Shown piece by piece: positions 41,802 through 50,328 of a stretch of 64,000 bases of DNA. How positions within the stretch are numbered: the first letter of the stretch is position 1; each line of letters opens with the position of its first letter. Source of the DNA: Clostridia bacterium (GTDB lineage Bacteria; Bacillota; Clostridia; Christensenellales; Borkfalkiaceae); the NCBI GenBank assembly GCA_900764105.1, contig CAAFMS010000010.1, positions 124,001-188,000 of the forward strand. The letters are read 5' to 3'. Under the pieces are notes generated by a model. It had not been told where the DNA came from. It worked only from the letters and a program-made list of their open reading frames with translations, and ran no database searches. Made by a program: the position numbers and the translations under genes.

Positions 41802-42422
41802 TTAACGGCAATTACAACAGCAGTTGAGCATCATGTTGCAAATCGCCATCTGACAGCACCAGTCTATGCAAGTGTCGCCGCCCATCTGACGAGGCGAATC
41901 GTCGTATCTTCTGCCGCTTCCATCGGAAGTGTAACTCGTGAAATTTTTATCCGAATCGCTCTTGATTTTCGCTACGAGTTTGTCGTAGGCAGTCTTGTAT
42001 TTCTGATTGTTCGCGTCCATTTGCAGGGCGATTTCGAGTTGCTTTTTACTCTCGTTCGTCCAGTTTTTCTTATAGAAAACGACCGATTGCAGATAATGCC
42101 ATTCGGCGTTTCTTTCGTTGAACGCGTCAAGAAGATTCTGCGCCCCCGCAAGGTCGCCGCTTTTGATCTTCTCTTCCACGGCTTTATACGCGTCGTTGCC
42201 GCAAGCGGCAGAATCGGCGTTTGCGCTTTCGCGGCGCATGGCGACGATATCTCTGTACGCTTCGTCGAGTTCGGTGAGTTTCTTTGCCGCCTCGTTGCCT
42301 GCCTCGCCTTCTAAAAATCTATCCTCGGCGTATTTGGAACGTAGCTTTCCGTAAGCGGCGTCGAGTTGTTCGTCGCTGCATTGTTCGTCTAAACCGAATA
42401 AATCGTAAGGGTTGTTAGCCAT
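41802..42422 (-). CDS. J-like/TPR protein with a cysteine-rich tail
   Basis: 206 residues. Residues 1-60 resemble a J domain (NPYDLFGLDEQCSDEQLDAAYGKLRSKY, LTELDEAYRDI) but the HPD tripeptide needed to stimulate Hsp70 is absent. Residues about 75-150 are TPR-like (KSGDLAGAQNLLDAFNERNAEWHYLQSVVFYKKNW). The C-terminus holds eight cysteines within about 22 residues (CIDWCC, C, CCCNCR), suited to metal binding or lipidation. It overlaps the DUF5685 gene by 8 nt. Function unknown. Confidence 0.7.
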   Translation of the reverse strand: MANNPYDLFGLDEQCSDEQLDAAYGKLRSKYAEDRFLEGEAGNEAAKKLTELDEAYRDIVAMRRESANADSAACGNDAYKAVEEKIKSGDLAGAQNLLDAFNERNAEWHYLQSVVFYKKNWTNESKKQLEIALQMDANNQKYKTAYDKLVAKIKSDSDKNFTSYTSDGSGRRYDDSPRQMGGDTCIDWCCQMAICNMMLNCCCNCR

Positions 42423-43290
42423 TTTTCTTTCTTTTTTCCTTTTTTGTAGTATTTTTATTGAATATTTTGAGCGTTGTTTGCGGTATTCCCCTTAAAATTA
42501 CGTTGTTTATAAGGTCTGCGTTGAACTTGAATTCGCAATTTTCAAGTCCTTGTTTAAGCCCCGAAAATACCGACCCGAATACGAACGAAATATCCTTTCC
42601 GCAATCTTTTATCAAAGCGGCGAAATCGGGTTTTTTATCGTAGGCGTAATAAAACGGGTTGTAATTTTTCTCTTTTATATCCTTATCGTAATCGTCGAGC
42701 GCATCTATAAGGTATATCCATTTTCCGAGAAAATAAAACAGGTCTTTCGCTCCCGAAACCTCTTTCCCGAGACAGGCGAGGTCGCCGAGTTCTACCATCA
42801 TTTCCGAAAACGGCTCGCACGCTTCGTCCAAAACGGAACAATTTTTCTTTTCGAGAGACCTTAGTTCGTCGTATCTCTTTACGATAATTTCGCTTATTTT
42901 TAGGTAGGCTTTTTTCGCTCGCCTGTTGCCGCGAGAAAAGAGAAGTTTCTTTATCCTGCCGCCGTTGCCGTCCGAAATATCGTCCTCCAACTTGTAGTAT
43001 GCGAGAGAAGTGTTTATATACGCGCAAACGTCTGAAATCTCGTCTCTTTTCGCTATCGGTCTCGGCATTATCCAATGGGCGAGACAGCGTTTTTTTTCGA
43101 TTATAACGTCGACGCCCGTCACGTTGTGAACGAATGCGGACATAAACGCTATGTCGAACGTAAGACCTATTCTCGCCGATTGTCCGCACAGTTTGCCTAT
43201 GCTTTTGCATACCGAGCAGTACAACGATTTATATAGCGTATCGTCTTTTATGTAGAGATACGGGTTGTCGGGTCTGACGTATCCAAACAT
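42415..43290 (-). CDS. DUF5685 family protein
   Basis: A 291-residue largely helical cytoplasmic protein with the start MFGYVRPDNPYLYIKDDTLY and the cysteine cluster YCSVCKSIGKLCG (about 24-36), which I recognise as DUF5685. Other conserved-looking segments are KRCLAHW and ALDDYDKDIKEKNYNPF. The end has a basic Lys-rich tail. It leads a three-gene operon with the J-like cysteine-tail protein and a membrane protein; family function is not known. Confidence 0.75.
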   Translation of the reverse strand: MFGYVRPDNPYLYIKDDTLYKSLYCSVCKSIGKLCGQSARIGLTFDIAFMSAFVHNVTGVDVIIEKKRCLAHWIMPRPIAKRDEISDVCAYINTSLAYYKLEDDISDGNGGRIKKLLFSRGNRRAKKAYLKISEIIVKRYDELRSLEKKNCSVLDEACEPFSEMMVELGDLACLGKEVSGAKDLFYFLGKWIYLIDALDDYDKDIKEKNYNPFYYAYDKKPDFAALIKDCGKDISFVFGSVFSGLKQGLENCEFKFNADLINNVILRGIPQTTLKIFNKNTTKKEKRKKNG

Positions 43291-43453
43291 TTATCTACCT
43301 TATAACATTACCGATTGTTGAATATATGGTTATATAATAGCGAAAAACGGCGTTTTTGTCAATCATATTTAACAACGGCTATTTTTTACACATAGTTTTC
43401 AAATATGCAGACTTTAGCGAATAGAATTTATTGGGGTTTTAATTGGTTATGTG

Positions 43454-43483
43454 TTGACAAATAAATTAGAAGTGTGTTAAAAT
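43454..43483 (+). promoter_or_regulatory. Promoter at the head of the BspA-like island
   Basis: TTGACA, 18 bp, TAAAAT, just upstream of the remnant at 43514. It probably drove the lost gene and may now serve 43672. Confidence 0.5.
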
Positions 43484-43513
43484 GGAAAAAAGCGGGTGTA
43501 AAAAATCGGTAAA

Positions 43514-43633
43514 ATGTTTATAGGATTGTCTGACGTAACGATTAAAACAGCGTATGACTCAAAACCTGACGGGTGGCAAGACGGTTGGAATGGCAACTGC
43601 GAAGTCGTTTGGGGTGAGAAATTCGATACTTAA
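43514..43633 (+). pseudogene. C-terminal remnant of a BspA-like LRR_5 protein
   Basis: 39 codons, MFIGLSDVTIKTAYDSKPDG to VVWGEKFDT, nearly identical to the C-terminus of the lipoprotein encoded just downstream (GLSDVMIETAYDSKPDGW...). The motif AxSKPxGWxxxWNGNCxVxWG is the usual end of BspA/LRR_5 repeats. Only the tail survives, so it is a duplicated fragment. Confidence 0.75.
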
Positions 43634-43671
43634 ATCTAAATATCTATAAAAAATTAAAACAGAGGTGAAAA

Positions 43672-44349
43672 ATGAGAAAAATTAACAAAATAATTGCGTT
43701 GTGTATGGCTTCCTTTGTTGTTTTGGGCTTGTCAAGTTGTAAAATAAGTTTAAAAACACAAACATTTAAAGAAAAATGTAAAATGACTGAGGATGGATTT
43801 GAATACTATAAAGACAAGGATATAGGCATTTGCATTATATCTCTGCCCAAAGGAAAAGAAGAAGTGGTAATACCGCAATATATAGAGGGGGAGGAAGTAA
43901 AACAAATTGGGTATCTTGACACGGGACTAATGTACAGAAGGGAATACTATGTTGAATTGGGAGATGTGAAGCACATGACTATCCAACATTATTTTGAGAC
44001 TCCGTACGTATATGGCTGGTATGAACTTAAGTCATTAACATACGTTGATTGGCCGTTTTGGAAACCTGAAAATGGGCAATCAACTACCGCAGTTCATTTT
44101 TGGGGAAAATATGGTGAGGAAATTACAACAGTTGTCAGATTAAAAACAAGCGGAAAAATATTCAATGTAAAAAAATTCCCATTTAAAACGATTTATTTGG
44201 AAGAGTTTGTGAAAGAAATCGATAAAGGCGTTTTTTTCGGATTGTCGGACGTAATGATTGAAACAGCGTATGACTCAAAACCTGACGGGTGGCAAGACGG
44301 ATGGAATGGCAACTGTGAGGTCGTTTGGGGAGTGAAATTCGAAACTTAA
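43672..44349 (+). CDS. Lipoprotein with BspA-like LRR_5 C-terminus
   Basis: A 225-residue lipoprotein (lipobox GLSSC, acylated C23). The central part has weak leucine-rich BspA character (EGEEVKQIGYLD, VVIPQYIEG, TIYLEEFVKEIDKGVFFGLSDVMIETAY), and it ends in the LRR_5 closing motif SKPDGWQDGWNGNC. Only one or two repeats are left, far fewer than in typical BspA proteins, so it may be a shortened descendant. AGAGGTG RBS. AT-richer codon use than the flanks suggests transfer. Confidence 0.7.
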   Translation: MRKINKIIALCMASFVVLGLSSCKISLKTQTFKEKCKMTEDGFEYYKDKDIGICIISLPKGKEEVVIPQYIEGEEVKQIGYLDTGLMYRREYYVELGDVKHMTIQHYFETPYVYGWYELKSLTYVDWPFWKPENGQSTTAVHFWGKYGEEITTVVRLKTSGKIFNVKKFPFKTIYLEEFVKEIDKGVFFGLSDVMIETAYDSKPDGWQDGWNGNCEVVWGVKFET

Positions 44350-44388
44350 ATCAAAAAAACTATAAAAGAATAAAACAGAGGTGGAAAT

Positions 44389-47300
44389 ATGAGAAGAATT
44401 ATTATTTGCTTTTTAATTACTATTTTGACTGTCGGAATTATTTTACCGTTTTTGAATTCGGTAAACAATAACAAAGCGGAGGCGGCAAGTTCCGATACGT
44501 GCAATCACAGTAATGTTACATACTTTACCGGGTACTCGGGAGAGAGCACAAACATTCATGAGATGACAAGATTAAGATCAAAAAGATCGGACGCTCCCTT
44601 ACTGACCTTTATCGTTCATGGACAAAGCGGTAGCGCCGCTCATTGGAGCAATAACCCATATACATACGCGTTTGATAAAGATGACAGCGCGCTGCCTGAG
44701 ATGTTACGAAATAAAAACACGTATACGTCTGTTTATTGGGCGAGAATGTCAAGGCGCTATAACAACACAGATTATGACTCAACATTTTCTTGCGATTCAT
44801 ATAACCATGAAAAATATGGTTATCATTTTTATCCGTACAAAGAAAATCATTTTTTCTTAACAAAACTCGATGCGAGCGGGTATAATACTGACAACTCAAA
44901 CCCGGCGACGCAAACCTTTTTAAGTAAATTCGATATTACCAAAGGACATAGCGTTATAATTTTCGAATCGTCCAAACCTGAATCTTATCACAGAGAAGTT
45001 TACGAAGAACTCCATACCGTGATAGACAAAATTTCTTACGATGTTGCGTGTATGACAGGAAAAATTCCTCGGGTAAATATTATTTCACATTCGAGAGGAG
45101 GAATTACGGGGATGATGTATGCAAGCGGTATAATAAAGGGCGGCAAACTCGACACTGTAACTTACAGCCGTGGAGCAGACAATAAATTGACTGAAGACCC
45201 ACGGGAATATGGATCCAATGGAATTTATGACGATCATCCGTACAACGTTGCGGGTTTATATAGTATGGGCACTCCATACGTCGGAACGAAACTTGGCTCG
45301 CTTTCTATCGTTGAAGAATTGCTTCCTGACACTGTAAACACGGAAAGCGGGAAAAATATTCTCGATCCGGACATACAAAAAGAAATTCATAGTGCGTGGA
45401 ATTTGGCTATTGCTCAAAACCCTGATTTAAGGTTAAACGCGATTGTCGGAAAAACCGATTTAAACTTTTTGAAAGGCTTTTTAATCGAAGAGTGTAGTAA
45501 TATCATCGAATTTAACAAAGACATTGCGAAACTTGCATTTAAGATTAGGATTGCATGTAGCGTAATATTGGAAATTATCTCCCCATGGGTGGAAGCGGTA
45601 AATAAGATTCAGATTGCAATAAATGCCGCAGAAGGAGTCGGAGCCTTGTTACTGTGTAATCTTCCGATTGGTAAAATGGTGAATTTTGTATTCAAAATAG
45701 TAACGGGGGAAGAAATCTTAAATGAGTTTGACATTGTAAAAAAATACGTAACAAACATTGTAAATAACTACAATACCATTTATTTTTTAAATAATAGGTC
45801 GAGTTTGCTCGATGAGCAAAGTTTAGTCGCTATCATTACAAAAATTATTGAGCCATTAGAGGATTTATCAAATAAAATGGATGCGATTGTAAGTAAGCAA
45901 CAGGATAATGAGAAACTTAACATTTACGATTATCTCGGGGATTTTTTTGTTGACAGTAATTCTCAGGCTGCTGTCGGATTCAAAAATGTTGACGTTACGA
46001 CCAAGTTGTTTACATATAAAACGATACAACACAAAACGACGAACGGTCAACTTCGTTTGACGGACGGGAGTATAAATAGCAAAACATTCAAATGGTCGAA
46101 AAGTATAAACAGTATCGGGATTCCGCACAATCTCGAAACAAAAGACGATGAAATAATCAGCAGTATTTTATCGTCAATATCTATGGGAAGTATCGAGGAT
46201 AATATAACTAAAGACGGATTCTTAATATATTCGAATTGTCTTGTGGACTTTTTCCCGTCGTCTTCTTTTAACGGTAAAATAAAAATACCAAGCGATGTAA
46301 AAATAATTAAGAAAGGAGCATTTGAAAGGTGTTCGGATATTACGGAGATAATTCTTCCGAAGTGGTTGACGGAAATTGAAGAGGGGGTGTTTAAAGACGA
46401 CGTGTTACAACGAGTATTTTATGAGGGAAATGAGTCTCAGTTTTGTGGAACTAAAATAAATAAAAATTTCAGTCGTGAAAAGATTCATTATTATTCTGAT
46501 GAAAAACCTGCCTATGGGATTCATTATTGGCATTATAATTCAACCGAACAGCCGGAGATATGGAAATCGATAAAAGTAACGAGTGTCACTTCGAATGGTA
46601 GTTATAATCAAGAGACAACGACGGAGATCACTTTTACATTCAGCGAAAATCCCGGAAATTTAGCGACCTTCGATATTTATTTCTCTCGCGGAAAAGCAAC
46701 GTATATATACGGAAGCGGAAATGTGCGAACGGTGGGTATAGATGGGTTTGATTTGAGAACTACAAGAAGTGTATCTATCAATATTACGCCGAAATCTGAT
46801 TATTATTTTGAAAACTCACTTTTAAGTTCTTCGATATATGTAAAATGTACGCCGATAATATATCACAATATGGGTGAAAATAGATTCATTGGTTTTTTTG
46901 ATGGTGATTATCCGACAGAACATATTTACGGCAAAAGTACTGTTTTACCTACGCCTCGTAGAATGTCGCGCAGATTTGCCGGTTGGTATATAAGCGACGG
47001 GTTTGGGGGATTTGAATTGATAGAGTTATTGCCGCCCGATTTTTACGCCGAAAGCGTTACATTATTTGCTGATTGGAAAAGCGATTTGAATATGGAAAAC
47101 TTTGACGGCGATACTCTGAAAATTGCATATAATATGAGGGACGATAAAATGCGAGCGCCGGACGTTTTTTGTGGAACAGGCGACGTAAGTCAAAGTGATT
47201 TATCTTACATGCTCAGAGAGTCTTTGTTTCCCGCCTTGTCGAGGCTGTCAATCGATGGGTATTCGTATGAGTTAAACCTTGATTTGATAAAATCATACAA

Positions 47301-48585
47301 ATTAAAATGTGATGTTTTAACAATAGAGTTGTATAACTATGAATTTAGCGACGGAAGTATGCTTGTTGTGGATGATTTTATTGCGTATTATAACCTGATA
47401 CTTTCTTTTTACACAAATGAGGACTTGCCTGCGCCATGGTCGTATATTATTTCGGTAACAGGCGAGGGGAGCGAACTTGAAATTCAATTTGATGACTATA
47501 CATTTGATATTGCATACCTTTTGCATGAATTTAGAGCGGCTCCGAGCGTTTGGTTAAGTAATAATCCTATCAGTGCCGACTCTGCGGAAGAGGTAAATAA
47601 TCTCTGTCTCGAGGGTCTTATTCCGAGTTACGGAAAATATGAAATAAAGGATTACAACTACTGCGACGAAATTAGTCTGACGGCTAACCCTTACTATGCC
47701 CGCACGGATGAAACGAACGCTCCGAATATAATCATAAGGATGCTAAACGATACGAATACAACAATGATGGCATGGTTATGCGGGGATTATGATGCCTGTT
47801 TCAATATGATTGAAAATGATGTTGAAGAGTGTTTCGAGGATGCTTTCCATAAATATGAAAACAGAGTAAGGATTCTTATAGGAATGGGTAGAATACCTGA
47901 GGTGTTTAAGTGGTTTGATGAAGATTATATCCGTGAGAATTTGATTTCTATTTTTCTTAGATATATTGCTTATTGTGAAAGCGCGTTCAAAAATTCTTTA
48001 AAGGAAGTTAGTGGCTGGGTTCCTGATTCTCTCATAAAAACCTATTTTGACGGTTTGCTTGATTCGGATCCGACTTTGGAGCCGTTAGCGCCGATAACAA
48101 TGAGGTCAATGCTTGAGGAGTATTTCGGTATACCAATGGATGTTTGGTTAAATTTTACGCTATTTGTACCGCGAAACGATATTTGTAGGCAAATCGCCGA
48201 AATTATTCAAGAAAATTTTCACCATGCTAAAATGTCAATGGAATTGGTATACAGCGATAATATTGAAGATGCTGCAGATTGCGATTTTTGTTTGTTTCCT
48301 TATGACTTTTCGGGCTATAACCTTTTTGGGAAAGATGTGCTAAGCAGCAACTACTTGAAATATATCTTTTTCCCGTATAACTGTAAAAATGAAGACTGCT
48401 ACACGTTGGAATCGAAATGCGACTCATTATGCCACGGCGCATTTGAGTATAATGAGGCGTTGCAGGGCTTAAATGAAATAATGATAAAATACTGTTATAA
48501 ACTAAAACATATTCCCAAAGGGTATTTATCTTCCGACGATTTTCATAACCTCATCTATGGCAACGTGAGATTGCTTGTATATTAA
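44389..48585 (+). CDS. Giant exported fusion: lipase-like, LRR_5, InlB-type repeat, SBP_bac_5-like domain
   Basis: 1398 residues. Signal peptide about 1-33 (ends KAEAAS). A lipase-like alpha/beta-hydrolase (about 65-310): oxyanion region FIVHGQSGSAAHW, nucleophile elbow IISHSRGG (S235), and SMGTPYVGTKLG typical of lipases. A helical region (about 370-520), an LRR_5 segment (about 615-690, DVKIIKKGAFERCSDITEIILP), a beta region, an InlB/Flg_new repeat (about 825-900, RRFAGWYISDGFGG...VTLFADW), then about 495 residues resembling family-5 oligopeptide-binding proteins (PSYGKYEIKDYNYCDEISLT, RMLNDTNTTMMAWLCGDYDA). Low-GC codon use. A transporter domain fused behind an esterase on one exported chain is very unusual. 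Confidence 0.72.
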   Translation: MRRIIICFLITILTVGIILPFLNSVNNNKAEAASSDTCNHSNVTYFTGYSGESTNIHEMTRLRSKRSDAPLLTFIVHGQSGSAAHWSNNPYTYAFDKDDSALPEMLRNKNTYTSVYWARMSRRYNNTDYDSTFSCDSYNHEKYGYHFYPYKENHFFLTKLDASGYNTDNSNPATQTFLSKFDITKGHSVIIFESSKPESYHREVYEELHTVIDKISYDVACMTGKIPRVNIISHSRGGITGMMYASGIIKGGKLDTVTYSRGADNKLTEDPREYGSNGIYDDHPYNVAGLYSMGTPYVGTKLGSLSIVEELLPDTVNTESGKNILDPDIQKEIHSAWNLAIAQNPDLRLNAIVGKTDLNFLKGFLIEECSNIIEFNKDIAKLAFKIRIACSVILEIISPWVEAVNKIQIAINAAEGVGALLLCNLPIGKMVNFVFKIVTGEEILNEFDIVKKYVTNIVNNYNTIYFLNNRSSLLDEQSLVAIITKIIEPLEDLSNKMDAIVSKQQDNEKLNIYDYLGDFFVDSNSQAAVGFKNVDVTTKLFTYKTIQHKTTNGQLRLTDGSINSKTFKWSKSINSIGIPHNLETKDDEIISSILSSISMGSIEDNITKDGFLIYSNCLVDFFPSSSFNGKIKIPSDVKIIKKGAFERCSDITEIILPKWLTEIEEGVFKDDVLQRVFYEGNESQFCGTKINKNFSREKIHYYSDEKPAYGIHYWHYNSTEQPEIWKSIKVTSVTSNGSYNQETTTEITFTFSENPGNLATFDIYFSRGKATYIYGSGNVRTVGIDGFDLRTTRSVSINITPKSDYYFENSLLSSSIYVKCTPIIYHNMGENRFIGFFDGDYPTEHIYGKSTVLPTPRRMSRRFAGWYISDGFGGFELIELLPPDFYAESVTLFADWKSDLNMENFDGDTLKIAYNMRDDKMRAPDVFCGTGDVSQSDLSYMLRESLFPALSRLSIDGYSYELNLDLIKSYKLKCDVLTIELYNYEFSDGSMLVVDDFIAYYNLILSFYTNEDLPAPWSYIISVTGEGSELEIQFDDYTFDIAYLLHEFRAAPSVWLSNNPISADSAEEVNNLCLEGLIPSYGKYEIKDYNYCDEISLTANPYYARTDETNAPNIIIRMLNDTNTTMMAWLCGDYDACFNMIENDVEECFEDAFHKYENRVRILIGMGRIPEVFKWFDEDYIRENLISIFLRYIAYCESAFKNSLKEVSGWVPDSLIKTYFDGLLDSDPTLEPLAPITMRSMLEEYFGIPMDVWLNFTLFVPRNDICRQIAEIIQENFHHAKMSMELVYSDNIEDAADCDFCLFPYDFSGYNLFGKDVLSSNYLKYIFFPYNCKNEDCYTLESKCDSLCHGAFEYNEALQGLNEIMIKYCYKLKHIPKGYLSSDDFHNLIYGNVRLLVY

Positions 48586-48604
48586 CTTTTATTTCGGACT
48601 GTAA

Positions 48605-48646
48605 AAAACAAGATACCCGAACAAAAATCGGGTATCTTGTTTTTAT
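48605..48646 (+). terminator. Terminator of the BspA-like island
   Basis: AAACAAGATACCCGA/TCGGGTATCTTGTTTTT. Confidence 0.88.
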
Positions 48647-48674
48647 GTGTTTTTATTTGAAATTTTGTGTTCTT

Positions 48675-48765
48675 CGGGACGCCTTTTTCTTAAAAATGCA
48701 AGTATTTTTAAGAGTTCTATGTGGTGCCGTCCCCTACGATTACATTTTTCGGGATGTCGACTTTA
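48675..48765. repeat. Dispersed GGGACGGC/CGTCCC repeat, copy 2 (reversed)
   Basis: On the minus strand it carries CGACATCCCGAAA, AATGTA, GGGGACGGCACC and GGCGTCCCGAA in the same order as 27390-27440. The remaining gap before 48835 shows no gene. Confidence 0.45.
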
Positions 48766-48834
48766 AGACGACGTACCTAAATATGCAAAAATGTTTTAAT
48801 TTTGTAGTCGCTAAAATTCTTTCGCAAAAAGAGA

Positions 48835-48863
48835 TTGATTTTATTTTCAAAATGGTATATAAT
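48835..48863 (+). promoter_or_regulatory. Sigma-A promoter of the pantothenate/ispG operon
   Basis: TTGATT, 17 bp, TATAAT. Confidence 0.7.
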
Positions 48864-48950
48864 AGATAACGCGAATACCTTTACGGATTCGACTACATAT
48901 TTTTTATTTTTTTCAACGGGTATTTTTTAAAAAACTCGATTGGAGGTATT

Positions 48951-49541
48951 ATGGAAAGAGAAAAGAAGTTTTTTACTTCGAAAAATCTCGCGATTTTAGG
49001 CATTCTGTCCGCGTTTATCGTGGTATTGCAGGTTTTCGGCAGTTACATTGCGATAGGTACCGTGCGGCTTTCGTTCGTACTCGTGCCGATCGTCCTCGGC
49101 GGCATTATGACGGGCGTTTGGGGCGGAGCGTTTTTAGGACTGATTTTCGGCGTTATTACGCTGATTATGGGCGTTGTCGGACTTGACGGGTTTACTTTTA
49201 TCCTGTTTTCCGACCACCCTTTTTTAACCGTCGCTACTTGCCTCGTCAAGGGTACGGCGGCGGGACTTGTCTCGGCGGCGTTATACGAAGAAATCGTAAA
49301 ACGCAATAAGACGGCGGCGGTGTTTACCGCGGCGGCGGTTGCTCCGATAGTCAATACGGGCTTGTTTATCGTCGGCGCGCTTTTTATGGCTGACACTTTA
49401 AAGGCGAACTTCGTTCAGAATACGAGCGTTATTTACTTCCTTTTCATAGGCTGCGCGGGCGTGAATTTCTTAATCGAACTCGCAATAAATCTGCTTTTGT
49501 CGCCCGTCTTGTTAAGGGTTATAAAAATAGTGAGAAAATAG
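48951..49541 (+). CDS. panT: ECF transporter S component, likely pantothenate (PanT)
   Basis: A 196-residue membrane protein with six helices and ECF S-component features: N-terminal ILGILSAFIVVLQVF, the ATPase-module contact region, and the GxxxG-rich helix VLGGIMTGVWGGAFLGLIFG. Substrate assignment rests on its position 1 nt before coaX, the pantothenate kinase. It would use a shared ECF energising module encoded elsewhere. RBS GGAGG. Confidence 0.83.
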   Translation: MEREKKFFTSKNLAILGILSAFIVVLQVFGSYIAIGTVRLSFVLVPIVLGGIMTGVWGGAFLGLIFGVITLIMGVVGLDGFTFILFSDHPFLTVATCLVKGTAAGLVSAALYEEIVKRNKTAAVFTAAAVAPIVNTGLFIVGALFMADTLKANFVQNTSVIYFLFIGCAGVNFLIELAINLLLSPVLLRVIKIVRK

Positions 49542-49542
49542 T

Positions 49543-50328
49543 ATGATATTCTGCATAGATATAGGCAATTCCAACATAAAGTACGCCATTTTCGACGGCG
49601 AGGAATTAAAGGCTACGTTCAGAGTGACCTCGCAGAGGAATTTCACGAGCGACGAGTACGGCGTAATCGTGAGGGATCTTTTAAAAACGGCGGGTATACC
49701 GAAAGATAAAATAAAGGGCGTTATAATGTCGTCCGTTATTCCGTCTTTAAACTATACGATGGAACACATGTGCCGCGACTATTTCGGGCTTACGCCCATA
49801 ATCGTGGGACCGGGCGTAAAAACGGGTCTCAACGTGAAAGCCGATAATCCGAAAGAAGTCGGGTCGGACATAATAGTCGATTCGGTGAGCGCGATTCACC
49901 GTTACGGCAAGGGTACGCCTATTATCTGCATAGACTTCGGAACGGCGACGACTTTCGATATTATAAACGAAAAAGGCGAACTTATAGGCGTGGTAATATC
50001 CCCCGGAATAAAGGGTTCGCTCGACTCGCTTGTTAACGGCACGGCGAACTTACCGAATATCGAACTCGAAACGCCCCCGTCGATTATTGCGAAAAATACC
50101 GCTAATTGTATGCAGGCGGGCATAGTCTACGGATTTGCGGGGCTTGTGGATAATATCGTTACGAAGATAAAAGAAGAACTCGGCAGACCCGATACCAAAG
50201 TAATCGCCACGGGCGGAATGGGTAAAATCATTCATAAGGAATCGAAAACCATAGACCGCTTCGACATTACGCTCACGCTCAACGGGCTTCGGCTTATCTA
50301 CGAAATGAACAGCAAGGTGGCAAAATGA
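49543..50328 (+). CDS. coaX: Type III pantothenate kinase
   Basis: A 261-residue CoaX, the first step of coenzyme A synthesis. ASKHA-fold motifs: CIDIGNSNIKYAIFDGEEL (phosphate 1), IVGPGVKTGLNVKADNPKEVGSD (pantothenate loop), CIDFGTATTFDIIN (phosphate 2), SPGIKGSLDSL and ATGGMG (adenosine). Length is typical. It follows the pantothenate permease and overlaps ispG by 4 nt (ATGA). Confidence 0.95.
   Translation: MIFCIDIGNSNIKYAIFDGEELKATFRVTSQRNFTSDEYGVIVRDLLKTAGIPKDKIKGVIMSSVIPSLNYTMEHMCRDYFGLTPIIVGPGVKTGLNVKADNPKEVGSDIIVDSVSAIHRYGKGTPIICIDFGTATTFDIINEKGELIGVVISPGIKGSLDSLVNGTANLPNIELETPPSIIAKNTANCMQAGIVYGFAGLVDNIVTKIKEELGRPDTKVIATGGMGKIIHKESKTIDRFDITLTLNGLRLIYEMNSKVAK

Noticed and set aside
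48645..48869. 74-codon frame after the BspA island
   Set aside because: Starts inside the terminator tail, has no RBS, poor codon use, and overlaps an intergenic repeat and the panT promoter.
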